Of a DNA stretch of 64,000 nt, positions 18,860 through 32,900 are shown one piece after another. The stretch is taken from positions 15,594,501 through 15,658,500 of the forward strand of contig OX291557.1 of assembly GCA_946406115.1 (NCBI GenBank), written 5' to 3'. The notes beneath the pieces were generated by a model, which was not told the origin of the DNA, searched no databases, and was given only the letters and a program-made list of their open reading frames with translations. The translations under genes and the position numbers were made by a program. Source of the stretch: Apoda limacodes. Lineage: Eukaryota; Arthropoda; Insecta; Lepidoptera; Limacodidae. Positions within the stretch are counted from its first letter, which is position 1; each line of letters starts with the position of its first letter.

Positions 18860-20971
18860 TTAGTTTTTTTACACGCATGTTTAAGTAATGTACTATGACG
18901 AAGTACCGTCGATACATTATTCCACTAACGAATATTGGATGCACCTGCATTGACTTGAAATATAAACAACCAATTTTGATGAGATTAATTCTAGTGTTTT
19001 TAGTTCAGTATCATGACTGTTTATAGTGTACCCTTTACAATTTACATGGTAAACAAGTCTAAACCTGACTCAAAATCTCTGTGCAAATCTTGTAAACGTA
19101 ACCTAACTTTACTTAATGTTAACTTTTTCTGGTAATTTAATCATAATTCATTAAAATACTTACATGATTATTGCCACATTCATTAACTGGTTTTCAAATC
19201 ACGACACTGATTAAACCTAAAATCTACAGAATTTCAAATCTACAATTAGAAATATTATACGTATTTATGTATATGTTCCATAGACTAACAAAGCGAAAGA
19301 TGCGTGCCAAGGTCCTTTTTGCTTACACGAATTGCAAACAGATTCTGAGTCCAGTATCCCTCCATTTTCTACACTATTGCAAATAACTGTATCCATGCTA
19401 AAGTATGATATCTCCAATTCTTTAAACTAATTAAAGACAAAACTCGCGCAAAGGATTCCCTTTAAAAAAACCATTGTAATTGTAATAATAAGATCTACCT
19501 AAATCATTTTAATTTTTGGAGTTCCGTACCTGTTAAAGAAAAAATATGGAACACTTATAGGATCACTTCGTTTTTTGTTGCCCGTGTGTTTGTCTGTCAA
19601 GACATTTTTCTTAGGAACCCGTAGGGTTATCAAGTTGAAAAGTTGACATAAATATCGAATATTTGTTTCTACAAAGGTTTACAGTCCTTCGTTTATTGCA
19701 AGATCTTTGAAATCATTTTTAAAGTATATCTTTTTAACCGACTTTAAATTAGGTAACGTTTTTTATTTTATGAAATACATTAGTTAGTATAAACTGGTTT
19801 CAAAGTTTCAGAGTCGTGGGGCAGTCTATGGCAATAGAAGAATCATACATTGGAGGAAGGACCGTCCAAATTCAAAAGATTGTGTGGACTTTAGTAAGAG
19901 AGTAAAATAATAAACTGTTATTAGAAAAAATATGTGTATTAAATAAATCAAATTTAAAGTTATCTAAAGCAATTAATTTCCATTTTCTACTGTTAATTCA
20001 CTTTGACAGTCGCTAGGGACCCGGTCAGTAAATAGTTGAGGTACCTGTGAACAACAAATCACTGTAAGGAACCCAGCATTTTTAAACTTTTATCGATTTT
20101 TAAATGTAAACTTATCATAGCTACTCTAGTATCTAATATATCTATAGATATACCTGAGAAATCTGTCAGGCAACCATGATGGGCTGATTAAAATAATAAT
20201 AATACCTACATAGTACACATCCTAAGGTTGATCTTTTGACTGTGTCTTATTTACTATGAAAATATTAATTTATACTGATGATATACCTAGCCATGGATAT
20301 GGCCTTTATGTTTATAATATATTATGTATTCTTCGACGACTCCAACCTTCAGAATGTCTTAAACAAAGAATGATAATTTCTATGTATGTATATTTCTGTT
20401 TTTCTTCATTCTATAAAGTTTTGTATATTTGTAAGATTAATGACTAGGGCTTCATAAGTTCCTAGTAGTCGTGTATTTATATCGTTCGTACCGAGCGCAT
20501 TTTCAGCATGTAGTCGTGGATTTTAACTAGCCAATGGCTTTAAACCAGCATTAAGATGAAATCTTAGGGTTGCAGGTTCAAGCCCTGGCTTGAGTTTGAT
20601 CTTTTGACAGCATCTTTTCGATGAAAATATCAATTTATATTGATGATACACTAAGCTAAGGAACATATAGGTACTCTAGCCATTAGTATGTTATTTATTC
20701 AAATATAATACGCAAAAACAGTAGCGTTGTGGGCCGCGAAGGAGAGTTCTAGGAAGTTTGTAAGGGAGTTCCATTCCAGCGCTTGATACCACGGTATTTA
20801 GAAAGGAATGGAAAAGTTTATGTGGGACTGTAAAAGTGGGTATCATTGGTAAGGAAAATTCAGGAAATAACAGGCAGTAACAGTCACATTAATAAATATA
20901 AGTAAAAGTAGTAGTAAGTTATATTTTATTTAGAGATCAATATGGTTGGAATAACCATTTATTTGCCTATA
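18860..20971. other. Non-genic stretch with repeat fragments
   Basis: No gene is seen. A fragment of the 'ggttccgtac' repeat family lies at about 19518-19640, and a tRNA-SINE-like piece with 'gttgcaggttcaagccctgg' at about 20570. The rest is AT-rich and anonymous. Confidence 0.4.
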
Positions 20972-23900
20972 TTAAATAATTTGAAAAATTATGATTAAAT
21001 TAACCTGAGGCGTATAAGCTTCAACTCTGTCAAGAAGGGAATCAGAGTATCCAGGCGTGTAAAATCTGCAGAAAAAAACAAAGTTTATAAAATTGAATCA
21101 AAGGCTAAATAGGTACCAATTTTTATATATTTAACTTAAAAGTTACTAATTTTCATACAAACTTTTAACCCACTTAGGGTTATTATAACAAACCCCTTTG
21201 TGCAAAATTTTAAGTCTCGACATAAAAACGTCGGAATTACTATACAAATTTCCATCCCTTATTTTGCTCCCAGGAAATAATTTACAAAAAAAAAGGCAGA
21301 TAGATTAATATAATCTATTTTTTTAACTAAAAGACCAAATAAAATTTTTTTAGGCATTCAGCTTCAAAATTGATGGATTTCCATACAAACTCAACCCCCT
21401 TTTACTACCTCAGGTGATGATTTTGTAAAATCCTTTCTTAGTGTTTGCCTAAGTTATAACAGAATTCTCGTTACAAAATTTTAAATTTCTAGGCACAAAA
21501 TTTCCAAATTCTTATAAAAAATTTCATCTACTATTTTACCGCTAGTATGGGGTCGGCAACGGCAAGTGATGCCCCAGGTGTACAAGCGTCCATAGGCTGC
21601 AGTGACCGCTTACCATCAGGCCGACCGTAAGCTTATTGTGCTTAATGAATATTTACCGAACAATTTCTTCCGGGAAACAGCTATTTATTATGTTGATGTA
21701 CTCTTTCAGAGAGCTTCCCGGAACTGTATCAATTTCTTGTATTCTCTTCAGTGCACCCGTTGTCACAAACAAACGTCGGGCTCTTGCATCAATTGGTAAT
21801 ATCTGGAAATTGCTAGCGTTTAAATATATTGATTTATTCCTAAAAACTATCTACACTAATATTGTAAAGGGATTGAGCGGATTTTGTACGTTTGTTTATA
21901 TGTAGAGGGTATAATTTCCGAAACCACTAAACCGATTTGAATAATTATTTAACTGAAGGAAAGATACATTATTATTTATTTCAGGTGGCTGTTTTATTCT
22001 GGTAAGTTAAGGGTTCCGTAAGTTATACAGCAGACACGGTCTGCTAGTTTTTCTAAAAGTCTTTTGCGTTTGACTCTGGCCTAACAGCAGGTACCTAGAT
22101 ATGTAGTTTTCAGTAGTTCTATTTGTTTAGGTCTACAAGATAACCTGCGCCGTGCCTGATAGTCAATGTCAATTCAATGGGTCGTGTCGACCACGTAGGA
22201 CAACCAAGCTACCTAGTGTAGGTAGTTGTCTTTTTCTAACGATCTATTTTAATCATAGACATAGTGCGATAGGACAGCGCAGTTCCTAACCAGTTGCGAA
22301 AAAATGGTCAAGTGTGACAGAGATGAAACAAACGTGTGGTGTCTTGTCTATGAGAAAAAATATCACAAGTTAAGTTTGTCTGTCTAAAGTGTGGCCAATT
22401 TCGTGACCAAATTGCACAGTCCATAGGACTTATTACAGAACTCGAAGTCTATGATTTTAATTCAAACTAAACTCTAGTCTATGAGGTATCCTAAAAAAAA
22501 TTTAAGATTTTACTTTACCATTTGTGTAGGTACCCATTCCAAAATACAGCTTTTTAGTTCTTACTAAGGGTCTCTGATCTAAGCCGCGGATATGCTGACA
22601 GACATGACGATACTATAAGGGTTCCTTGTTGTCTACGGATCCCTAAAAATGCTTAAAAGCAAACGATTTTTACAATTTTTGACCATAGTAGTTTCACACC
22701 TCCCAAAGCCATTTAAAAACAATTTACTTATTTTAAAAAAAATCTTGACAAATATCTTATCTGTGGTTTGACAAATTTAAAAAATGTAAACAATGAGGTT
22801 ATGTTGATTTATTTTCATTAGTGATTATAATCATTATCAGCTGCTCCGAAGATGGCAGGAAGAGGTAGAGGCCGTGGTACTGGTCTGTCTCTAACACAAG
22901 ACCAACTCCAAGCCTTAGGAATTGCCCGTGGAGAAAAAAATCCACAAATACTCGCACCACCCCCATTATTTCCGAAACGTGAATCGAAACCATTACCACT
23001 GACTTGTGATGCAACTACTGACTACTTGCTTATTGTAAAAGATCAGTTTATTGAATATCTTCACGAGTCACCAGCATATGTGAAGCCGAAAACTCGAAAT
23101 AATGATATTGAAAGGTACTCGGATAAATACAAACTTGCACTGGATGCAAAACAAGGCAAAGTACTGGACTGTGTGTGGACTAACATGCCAGGAGAATTGA
23201 GGCCCCAAGCAAGTCTTAAAAGATCTTCAGTTCGCAAACGAAAACTTGATGATCCATCAGAAATCGCAAAAAGATTGCAAACTCTTGAACAAAAAGAATT
23301 GCAAGAACCTAGTGAAGCTACGCAAAAAAACGAAAGTGAAAGTAATGTCAAAAAAGAGAACAATGTTGATGAAGAGGAGCTAGAGGATGAACAGGAGCAA
23401 GATTTTGAGTTGGATGATGGAACTGATTATGCCAATAACTACTTTGACAATGGTGAAGATTTTGATGAAGAAGATGATAACCTTGATGATGGACCAGTTT
23501 ACTAATTTATAAATATTTGAGTAACTAACTTATTTTTGTGACTGTGATATTTAATAATAATAAAGCTAAAACACTTAAACAATACCTGTATTTTATGTGT
23601 TTAGTGGACCTTAGATCACTGGTAGCAGAGCTATTTGCACACCTAGATCTGAACAGTATCAGTTTAAAAACAATATTCTTATTATTTACTTGTATATTCA
23701 GATTCTATGGACAAAGCTGTGTATACCTTTCAAACAGATATAACAATAATCTTATGTTTTTAATAACAGTATAGAGAAAACTCGTATTTGAATAGGAGCA
23801 TGGCAAGAATTTCTTAAAAGATAAATTTAAGGTTTACTGTTTAGATTTTAGTGTGTAATGTGAAATGGAGCATTAAACAGTATGCCAACAGTATACTGAA

Positions 23901-26900
23901 CTATTCTTTTACATTTTGTTAAACATATTCTGAAGCCCACTGTGCTTTGAACTGGAATACTTACCTTAGCATATTGTGCCAGCACATATTTTAATATACA
24001 TGAAGGAGCAGCATGCAGCAAAGGCTCCAGGGCGGGGCGATGCAGGCAGCATTGTAGAGCCTGCTTCAATGCACATGATGTCCGAGCACGAACTTCAGCT
24101 GAAGACTTAGGATTTGTATACAACTGTTTAAGCAAGCAGATTGAATTATCATCAATGAAACATTCTATTCAAGCAAACTTTTTTAATTATTATATTAATT
24201 GGGTAACAGTTACAGGGGATTCTAAAATTATTGACAAAGCTTAGAGATTGAAGAAAATATTAAAAAAATTGTATATTTGTATTCCCCATGTTTTCCTTGT
24301 TTTAGAAAATCTATATAAACTGCTTAAAGAAACAGTTGCTTTGAATAACCCTTTTGGGGGCTCCATAGTCATGTTAATGTTTATTTTTAATGTTGTTTTT
24401 ATATAAAGCATATTTAAAAAAATATTAATGAAATCTCATCAATCTAATTTTCATATTACAAATTAATAATAATATTTTAACATATCACACAGTGCCATCT
24501 GATCCAAAACTAAGCAAGGCTTACCGGATAACAGATTTGAATACATTAATAACTTTGTTCTTGATAATCCATACATATTATGCATACTAAACACCCAGAC
24601 TCAACATAGACACAAATGTTCATCACATAAATGTTTGTTCTGTGTGGGTATCAAACTCGCCCCTCAGTTCAGCAGACAGATAATTACGCAATGGCTGTCA
24701 AAGAATTGGGTTCTAGAATATGTGAATTTTAAATATATCATGGCTGTAAGTGTATACCTTAAGCAGAACTGCTTTTTTTACATTGAAATCCTATGATTTA
24801 GTGAATATTCAATTTTGCTTTGGGGCAAGGATCATCAATTATTACTACATAAATTATTATGCTTATGTTGTGCTAATAAGTAAACTACTTAAACTTAAAG
24901 TCTTAGAGTAAAGTCACTAAAGTTAAACCTTGTAACAATTCCCCTTTTCTTAATTTTTTAATAATTTTATCAATCAATCATTTAATTTAATGATTATTTT
25001 AGGTGCTTTTAGTGTAACATACTTAAGGAAGCCAGTGAGCTGTGGATTATTATTTATATTTTATAAATGTGTTATTAAAAAACCATAATCCCATTAATAT
25101 TATAAAGGCGAAAGTTTGTGAGTGTGTATGTTTGTTACTTCTTCACGCTTCAACCACTGGACGGATTTGGATGAAACTTGGCATATATATAGGTTAGGTC
25201 CTGGAATAGCATATAGGCTACTTTTTATCCCGAAATTCCCGCGGGAAAAACTATAACCGAGCTTAAACGAACTAAAGCTATAGCTAAAGCTTGATAAAGC
25301 CAATTTCATTAGTGTAATTAAGGAGTAAATCACAGTCGCCGATAACCGAATTTAGCGCGGGGTAATTAAGGACTATATTACAGTATTAATACTGAGATTA
25401 AATAAAGGAGTCCCACGCCGATAACCAAATTTAGGGCAGGGCGGCTGCTAGCAAAATTCTTTAATTACCAGCTATCCCATTAATATTATGAATGCGAAAG
25501 TTTGGATGTTTGATTGTTTGTCACGCTTCAACCACTGGATGGATCGGGAACGCTCAACTGATTCGGATAAAATTTGTCTGAGTCCCGGGGAAGGACATAG
25601 GCTATTTTTCATCCCGGAAAATTTAAAAATTCCCGCGGGAATAACTATAACGTTTGTTACTGAATCCTGCTGCAATGGGAGCATTTAAATGGGCTGAAAT
25701 TTTGTACACAAAGGTAGTTAAAGATACGGAAAAGGACAAAGGCTACTTTTTCAAAAATTCCCGCGGGAGTAACTATAACCACGAACGAACCATAGCTGCA
25801 GCTATAGTTTGCTATAACAAACTTCTTTAGTATAATCAAGAAGTTGCCGTAAGAATCCTTCGCCGTTAACCAAATTTAGGGCGGGCGGAGCCGCGGGCAA
25901 AGTCTAGTCACAATTTTTTTTTACAAATATTTCGCTCCAAGAACAGTCATTGGACTTAATTGCAAAAGTATATTCTAAGGCTGGGTTGCACCAACTAACT
26001 TTGACGAGCCTATGGAATTTTTCATACAATATTCCATTTTTGACGGCTGGTTAACGTCAAAGTTAGTTGGTGCAACCCAGCCTTAGAGTGGCTAAGTATT
26101 ATTGTCAGCATATTCGCCATTTAACCTGTAAAAGCCGAGGAAAAGCTGAGGCCACGGCCACAGCAAGGCTGTGCTGAGGTGAGTGCTTTGCTATATGGCC
26201 AAGTGTCCATGCTGCCGCACACAGCTCCGCATCATCAGCCTCTTGGTTCTGCAGCATATTCACCAATTCTGGGATTGCCTATTTAAATAGATCAGGAACA
26301 AAATATGTTTTAGACAAGATAAAATTGTGGCAGAGAATGCAAAAAAAAGAATGATTTAGGGTCACAGCAATAACGATTTAATCAATATCAATCAATCAGC
26401 TTACAACAGTCCACTATAGGACATGGCCTTCCCTAATGCACGCCACCAGACAGCGTCCTCCGTCTTTCTCATCCATCCACTTCTGGCTGCCTTTTTCAGG
26501 TCATCATTCCACCTGGCTAGAGGGCGACCCACGCACTTACCAATCCGTGGTCTCCACTCTAAGACCCGACTGCCCTTTTTAAAACCCAGACTAAGTTTGA
26601 ATTCTCATCCGGAAGTTCCCCAAACGTATAGTAAACTACGAAAAATTCGGTGTTATCAGAAATGAAATGAGAGATATCTTTATTTAAATAAGCCCTTCGA
26701 GGGCATTTTTAAATGGAATTGCTGGAAGCCAGAGGTATTAGATTTATACCCGATACCAGGAACATAGTATTCTACAGGTCTCTACGTCTTAGCGACAATT
26801 TCTTTTACTTTCCAAGAAGTCCGTTAACCTAGATTTGTACACTCGTACCTTGGACTCGATGATCGCCATAGCGAGCTGGTCTGACTGGCCGGCGATGAAT

Positions 26901-29900
26901 CCAAGAGCCATGCAAGCGGGCACGCCTGCGCCGGCTGTAGGTTCTGACAACAACGCCACCAGTGGTCCGCATCCACCTGTGTTAACCACCAGCTGCGCCA
27001 ACTGATACCATACACAAACAGGTTATAATCATGTTTATCATCCCCAAAAACTCGATACGAGTGCTTGAAACCTATGCCAAGAAGCTAGTGCGTAGATGAA
27101 AACAATACTAAAATTCAAAGTAAATCATACAGCCAGAAGTTTGTTTGGATCTAATGAGATCATGATTTTCCACCAATACATTTATAACGTTTATAATGAG
27201 CGTATAGTAGTAGTTACATCAACGGAGTGTTTCACGATGTCCCTGATGAGGGAGGCGGCGGCGCGACGCACAGGCGCAGCGTCGTGGCCCGCGTGCAGCA
27301 GCGCCGGTGGGAGCGCGCCACCCGCCACCGCTGCCTCGGCTAGCTCGCCGCGCGTCCCCGCCACTGCGCCTAGGCAGCACAGGATACTGCGCTACACACC
27401 AATAAAATATACCCTCACGCTTCACTAACAGCAGAATAACATACAAAAATTGCTATGCCATTGTTCACCTCCCTGGCCGATTGCATGCATATTAGCACTA
27501 ATTAGCAGACCTTCTCATGAAAGTAGCCACTGGACTGTCAGACTTTTCAAGCCGCCAACATGGCCATTGATTCAGTTTATCGACTGCTGTTTTATGACAA
27601 CCAGGCCCGGCGCTTTGAGGTGCCCTTCGAAGCATGAACGAGCTCAGAAAAATAGGCCAAGTGCTAGTCAGACTCGCGCACGAATGGTTCCGTATCATTA
27701 TCTATAAAAACGGCAAAAAAAGCACGTTTGTTGTATCGGAGCCCCCTTAAATATTTGTTTTATTTTTAGAATGTTATTATTTTATTTTTCTATAATAATT
27801 CATCGTTCACTCAATTATATTTTATACCTGTTTTACAGATGTACCTACTTCATATAAGTAACTTTTAATGGAATTCGTACAAAAATTTCACTTTTCCAAG
27901 TACATTTTATAACACGGTCGACTATTACTCGTTAGCCTGTAAAGTGTACTTACCCGTGATATTTTTCCTTGGTAAAGTTGCACTTTAGGGACTTTCGTCA
28001 AAAATGGGGGAAATCAATGTGCCAAATTGCAGCTTTCTCGTATTAGTAGTTTTTGAACTAAGCCGCGGACAGACGGACGGACGGACGGACATGGCGAAAT
28101 TATAAGGGTTCCTTGTTGACGACGGAACCCTAAAAAATGAGCCACTAGACCGGTCATCCATCGAATGACTTCAACGCCTGATAACTTACCATATCGTTAT
28201 TAATAGAGAACTTCTCATACACATAAAAGACAAACATAAAACACCTTGCCCTTTATTACTATAGCTGCGTAGCTGTAAATAGTAAAAAGGTTTAGGCCTC
28301 AAACTATGCAATCTTTGAAATACTCGTAATGTACGTAAAAGTGAACAGCAGATCGACCTTTAGCTTAGGATCAGGATTTTCTAGTCCTCGCACCAAATGA
28401 CAAATAGCACCTGCGTCGACCACGGCCTCAGGCTTGTGTTGCGCCAGGTCGACCAGCGCGCCGCAAGCAATCTGCAACGCAATTACGTATGCGGATAACA
28501 TAGGTGAACAAAGTCAATCTAAATATACACTGATTGATTACCGAACTAGCTGCCAAAATAATACTCAAATAAAAAAAAGTATAATATAACATTATCTCTG
28601 GTCCAATCCTGACTGACTCTTTATAGTTATGGAAGGAAATATCAAATAGGGCATATTATTCAGTAGCTTTTGCCAGCTCCACCCACGCAGGATTTCTACA
28701 GCAACTTTTTGATTTGATTTAAGAGTTTATAGCAAGCTATTGGTGTAGCTATCGATCGTAAACGTCTAACGTCAGAAAAAAACGCCAATGTCCGTCTCCA
28801 CCTCTTCACTGTCTCTGTGCCAAATTTCAGCACAATTGGATGTGAAAGAAAGACAAACCAACAAACACTCTCTCACTTTTCCATTTATAAAATTAAAAGA
28901 TTTAATTTATTACTTAGCTGGTTATAAGGGTTTTTCTTATATGGCCCGTTTATTTTAGTCCAGGTACTGTATCAGAATCAGAGTTGCAGGATTGGCTCAC
29001 CACTTCTGCTATGCAGAAGGACTAAAGAGGCTGTCTCCAACATTATCCCCTTTTTGGTTACCCCTCATTAGGATTAAAACCATTAAGTACTTGATTAAAT
29101 TCATTAGTCAATAACTCTGTTAAATTAATTAATGAGCTCTTTTTACTGAATGGGTCGAGCTATTTCTGTGTGCTAGCGGTCAAGATAAACAAAAACAAAA
29201 AAGAATCATAAGATTTTATACGTGGTGGTCATAAAATTGCCGGTATATACTGGTTATTTTGTTTTTAGCAGATTTGCAAGGTATCATTTTATTATAATAA
29301 TGAATTTTATCAATAACATGCATACTCCTCAGTTGTCAATAAAATAAATCTTTACCTGTTTAAGACTCATTTCAGGCTCTTGAAAAGCTAAGACTAGGAG
29401 GGGCAGCGTGCCTGCGTCCACTACCAGTCCAGCTAGATCTTCGCTGTGTTTCCCAATATAGCCTAGGGCCCAAGCTGCATTCTCTTTCACCTGGAATTTG
29501 TAACTTATGAAAATCCTCTTAACATCTAATTATAGGCGAAATTGAGAAACATCACCATTATTCTTGGATACTAATCTAGCTCAAGAAAAGGAAGACAGAC
29601 CGTCGAAAAAAAATACGAAGGTAGACACTTAATAAAATCTACTAAATTAAGCAGTCACCTGAGTGTCAAAGTCTTCGAGGCAGGATATAATATGTTCCAA
29701 AGCGCCAAGGCGAACGACAGACGATGCTAATTCTTCGTTGTGCCTAGTGAGGAATATGCTTAATTTTAATTATAATAGCAGAGATAAGGCACAGCGAGTG
29801 CTCGCTCGAATGTGTAGCACGAACTGGGGAAGAACCTTCACCTCCCAGAAAACTGTGGGCAAATAACAATCACATTAAGTAGTGTTGTATTCCTGGCAGT

Positions 29901-32900
29901 GAGTGAGGTTGCCAGAGCTTATGAGAATTCTCTGCGAGGATAGCGGGCGACCAGTGGTGCTTTTTGCTGTAGCTAGGCTGTAGCTATCGTAGACGCGGCG
30001 ATAGGGAAGACTCTGTAACGGTTATCGCTGACCGCCAGACTTTCAGACCTCAGGTTTCCCAAACCTAGAGATTACATTAGTCTTCACCCTGGGAGGCAGA
30101 ACCGTCAACTCTTGTAATGTGTCTGAAGCGGTATTCGTGCAGGAGAAGGAGTACTGGAAAGTCCTGCTTCTAAAACCGAGGGAGACCGAGGGCCCTTCCG
30201 ACCACCGTTCCAGCAACTGTACTATCTGTGCCGAGCTTTGGCAGTTCTAGTACCGCAATTTTGGTATCCTAAGCTGTCTGCGCCGTTAATCTTAAGTATA
30301 ATTAAAATTCTTGATATAAATAGCAACAGCCTTATGATGGACTTATTCACTGAGGTCGTACAATTCCAGAACAGGCAAAGGTGGCTACTTTATAAGTCGT
30401 ATTGCTGCCATCTCTGGGTGGGTGCACCAGGATACCACTTTGACCCCTATGACTATCGGTTCGAGCTGAGAAAGTCGTTGACGATCCCAAACTCACAACC
30501 GAACCCTTAAGTCTAAGAAGACTTTGCCTGCCTTTGCGTGTTCTACCGACTATGTTATATACGGGTTGTGTTCTAAGGAGTTGTTCAAAATGATGCACAC
30601 GGCTACTTTCTACCATTAGATCCACAGTTTTCATGTCCTGTGATCGCACCGCTCGCCATCGGCAGGGAATTCATGATTTCCAACGTAATGGTCACACACA
30701 GTGCTGATTCAGAGGAACTTTCTCCCACGAACGCTTAAATTGTGCAATGAGCTGTAGCTAGAGTTCAATCTAAGGTAGGACAGCGCAGCGGTGGTTTCAA
30801 GTAGGGCGCAAGTAATTTTTCTATCTTTAATTATTTTTCCTGCTTGTGAGCGTTAGTAATTAAGGTAGTAGGTAATTGGGTGGGAGCGCGGGAAACAAGA
30901 TCAAAATAGTATTAATTTATATTAAAAACAATTTATATATATTATACCTTAGTTTATGGTATTTTTAAGGTAGGACATTAATATTTCAAGGTAGGGCATT
31001 GCCCCACAATGCCCCCCTGTAGCTACGCCCTGTATGCGGACCTTCAAGAATAAAGTGATTTGATATTTTAGGCTCGGCAACGCACAAGTAATGTATAAAA
31101 GTAGTGCTGCAAGCTTCTAATGGCTATGATGATCGCTCCTCTGGCTTTGGCTTGTTAGCCACCTTATTAAAGCATTATTGATCAAAGCAAAGATAAAGAT
31201 TTAAAATTAAGATGCTCTGGATTGTACTATGTTAACAAATGTTTATAGCTTTTAGGTTAAGTAAAACAAAAGCAATAAAATAAAGTTAAATAATAAATAA
31301 ATATTTCTGGACATTACACACAGCGCCATCTGGCTCTAAAGTAAGCAAAGCTTGTGTTATGGGTACCAGACAACGGATACAGATACATATAATTACTTTT
31401 TACATAAATACACCCAGACTCAAGATTTTCTTTTTACACAAATGTTTGTCTAGTACGGGAATCTAATCTACACCCTCTGCACAGCAGCCGGCCACACTAC
31501 CAACTAGGCTGCGAGGGAGTCATCCACATATTTCGCGTCTTCACCCTTTAGTCAAAACTCAACGTCACAACAATAAGATATTAACAAACTAAGATTAAGT
31601 ATACTCCCTATTATTATTAGATCGCTCCAACATAATATATACTTACTTTGCCACGGCTCTCATAAGGTAGAGTGTCGATCTTTTGTAATATACCTGTTGA
31701 AATAAATAAAATTCTGAATGTAGGTATGTTTACCTGTAAAAAGTATGTTTCGGACAGTCCAAGTATTGCCTGCTCAGTGGCTCATTAGATAGTAGTGACT
31801 GACAGCTGAACCGAAGAGCGCGGGTTCGAGCTCGAGCCAAATATTCATGCCACAGGACAAATATTCATGTGATGAACATATATTATTTTTATTAGTATTG
31901 ATTCTGTTTCTATGTTGATATTACTAGCTTTTGCCAGTGGCTCCGCACGCGCTTAATTTGGTTATCAGCGTGAGATACCTACGGCAACTTATTAGTTTTA
32001 TATATTGTAAGAAAGTTTGCTATAGCTTTAGTTGGTCTACTTGGAAATCAGTTATAGTTATTCCTGCATTTTGTTTCCTATGTCGTTCTCTTCACCTATC
32101 CCTGTGCCAAATTTCAGCTCAATTGGATACTCTATTAAGACGTAAAGAAAGGATAAACAAACAAACTAACTTACGCATTTATAGGAGGTATTAGTATGGA
32201 TGAACGTATTAACAACAAAAAAATATATAAGCTCCTATATCAATAATATATAAGCTCCCAGCTCACATTGTATTTGTTAAGGTTATCTAGTGTTGCGCTC
32301 AGCATGCCGGTGTTGAGGATCTGACGCGCGACCCCCTCATCGTGCTCAGCAAGCCGCGCGGCCGCCACCACCGCGCACTGTCGCACGTTGCTGCACGCGT
32401 CGGACACGAGTGGACGGAGCAACTCTAGGTACACAATACACACATGCTGACATGGGCACTTACTAAGTAACTGTACCTACAGACTCTAACCATCATAAGA
32501 GAGAAGTTCGTGGCCTAGCAATTTTCGTCTATCGAAAACGGTATGCGAATTTTAGCAAATTCGATCGTGTTCCATCATTGGTTGGGTCACCGCATAGTGG
32601 CATATTTTTCTGAGTTCCTCCGCGCTTTCCTAGCTGTTCTTACATGATAACAGACACAACGCCAAGTCAGAAACTTGAAAATTGCCACTAGCTCTAAAAT
32701 GTCTGCCAATTCGCACTGGGCCAGCACTATGAACTATAGCCTAAGCCTCCTTTCTCTAAGAAGAGGCCTGAGCCCCTGTAGTTGGGGCAAACAACGGCTG
32801 AGGCAGCAACATCAACAGTATTGTCCACTAGCTTAGGCGGTACTGAATTTAGTATCTGGATTAAGTAAAAATACATAGATTTATACATACCACTGAGGTG

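Noticed and set aside
23061..23363. Minus-strand 100-codon frame inside RPC7
   Set aside because: Mirror frame of the acidic tail and middle of RPC7; no homology signal and no splice context.
27219..27446. Minus-strand frame rich in Arg and Gly
   Set aside because: It is the wrong frame of SPAG6 exon 27218-27391; the correct frame matches the armadillo repeats.
28066..28092. Tetranucleotide run (GACG)n, also at 39823-39858, taken as an independent microsatellite
   Set aside because: Both runs lie at the same place within copies of the 'ggttccgtac' repeat family and are part of that element.
30238..30649. Overlapping frames of 90-100 codons on both strands
   Set aside because: They fall in a decayed LINE fragment within a SPAG6 intron; frames shift and do not form a protein.
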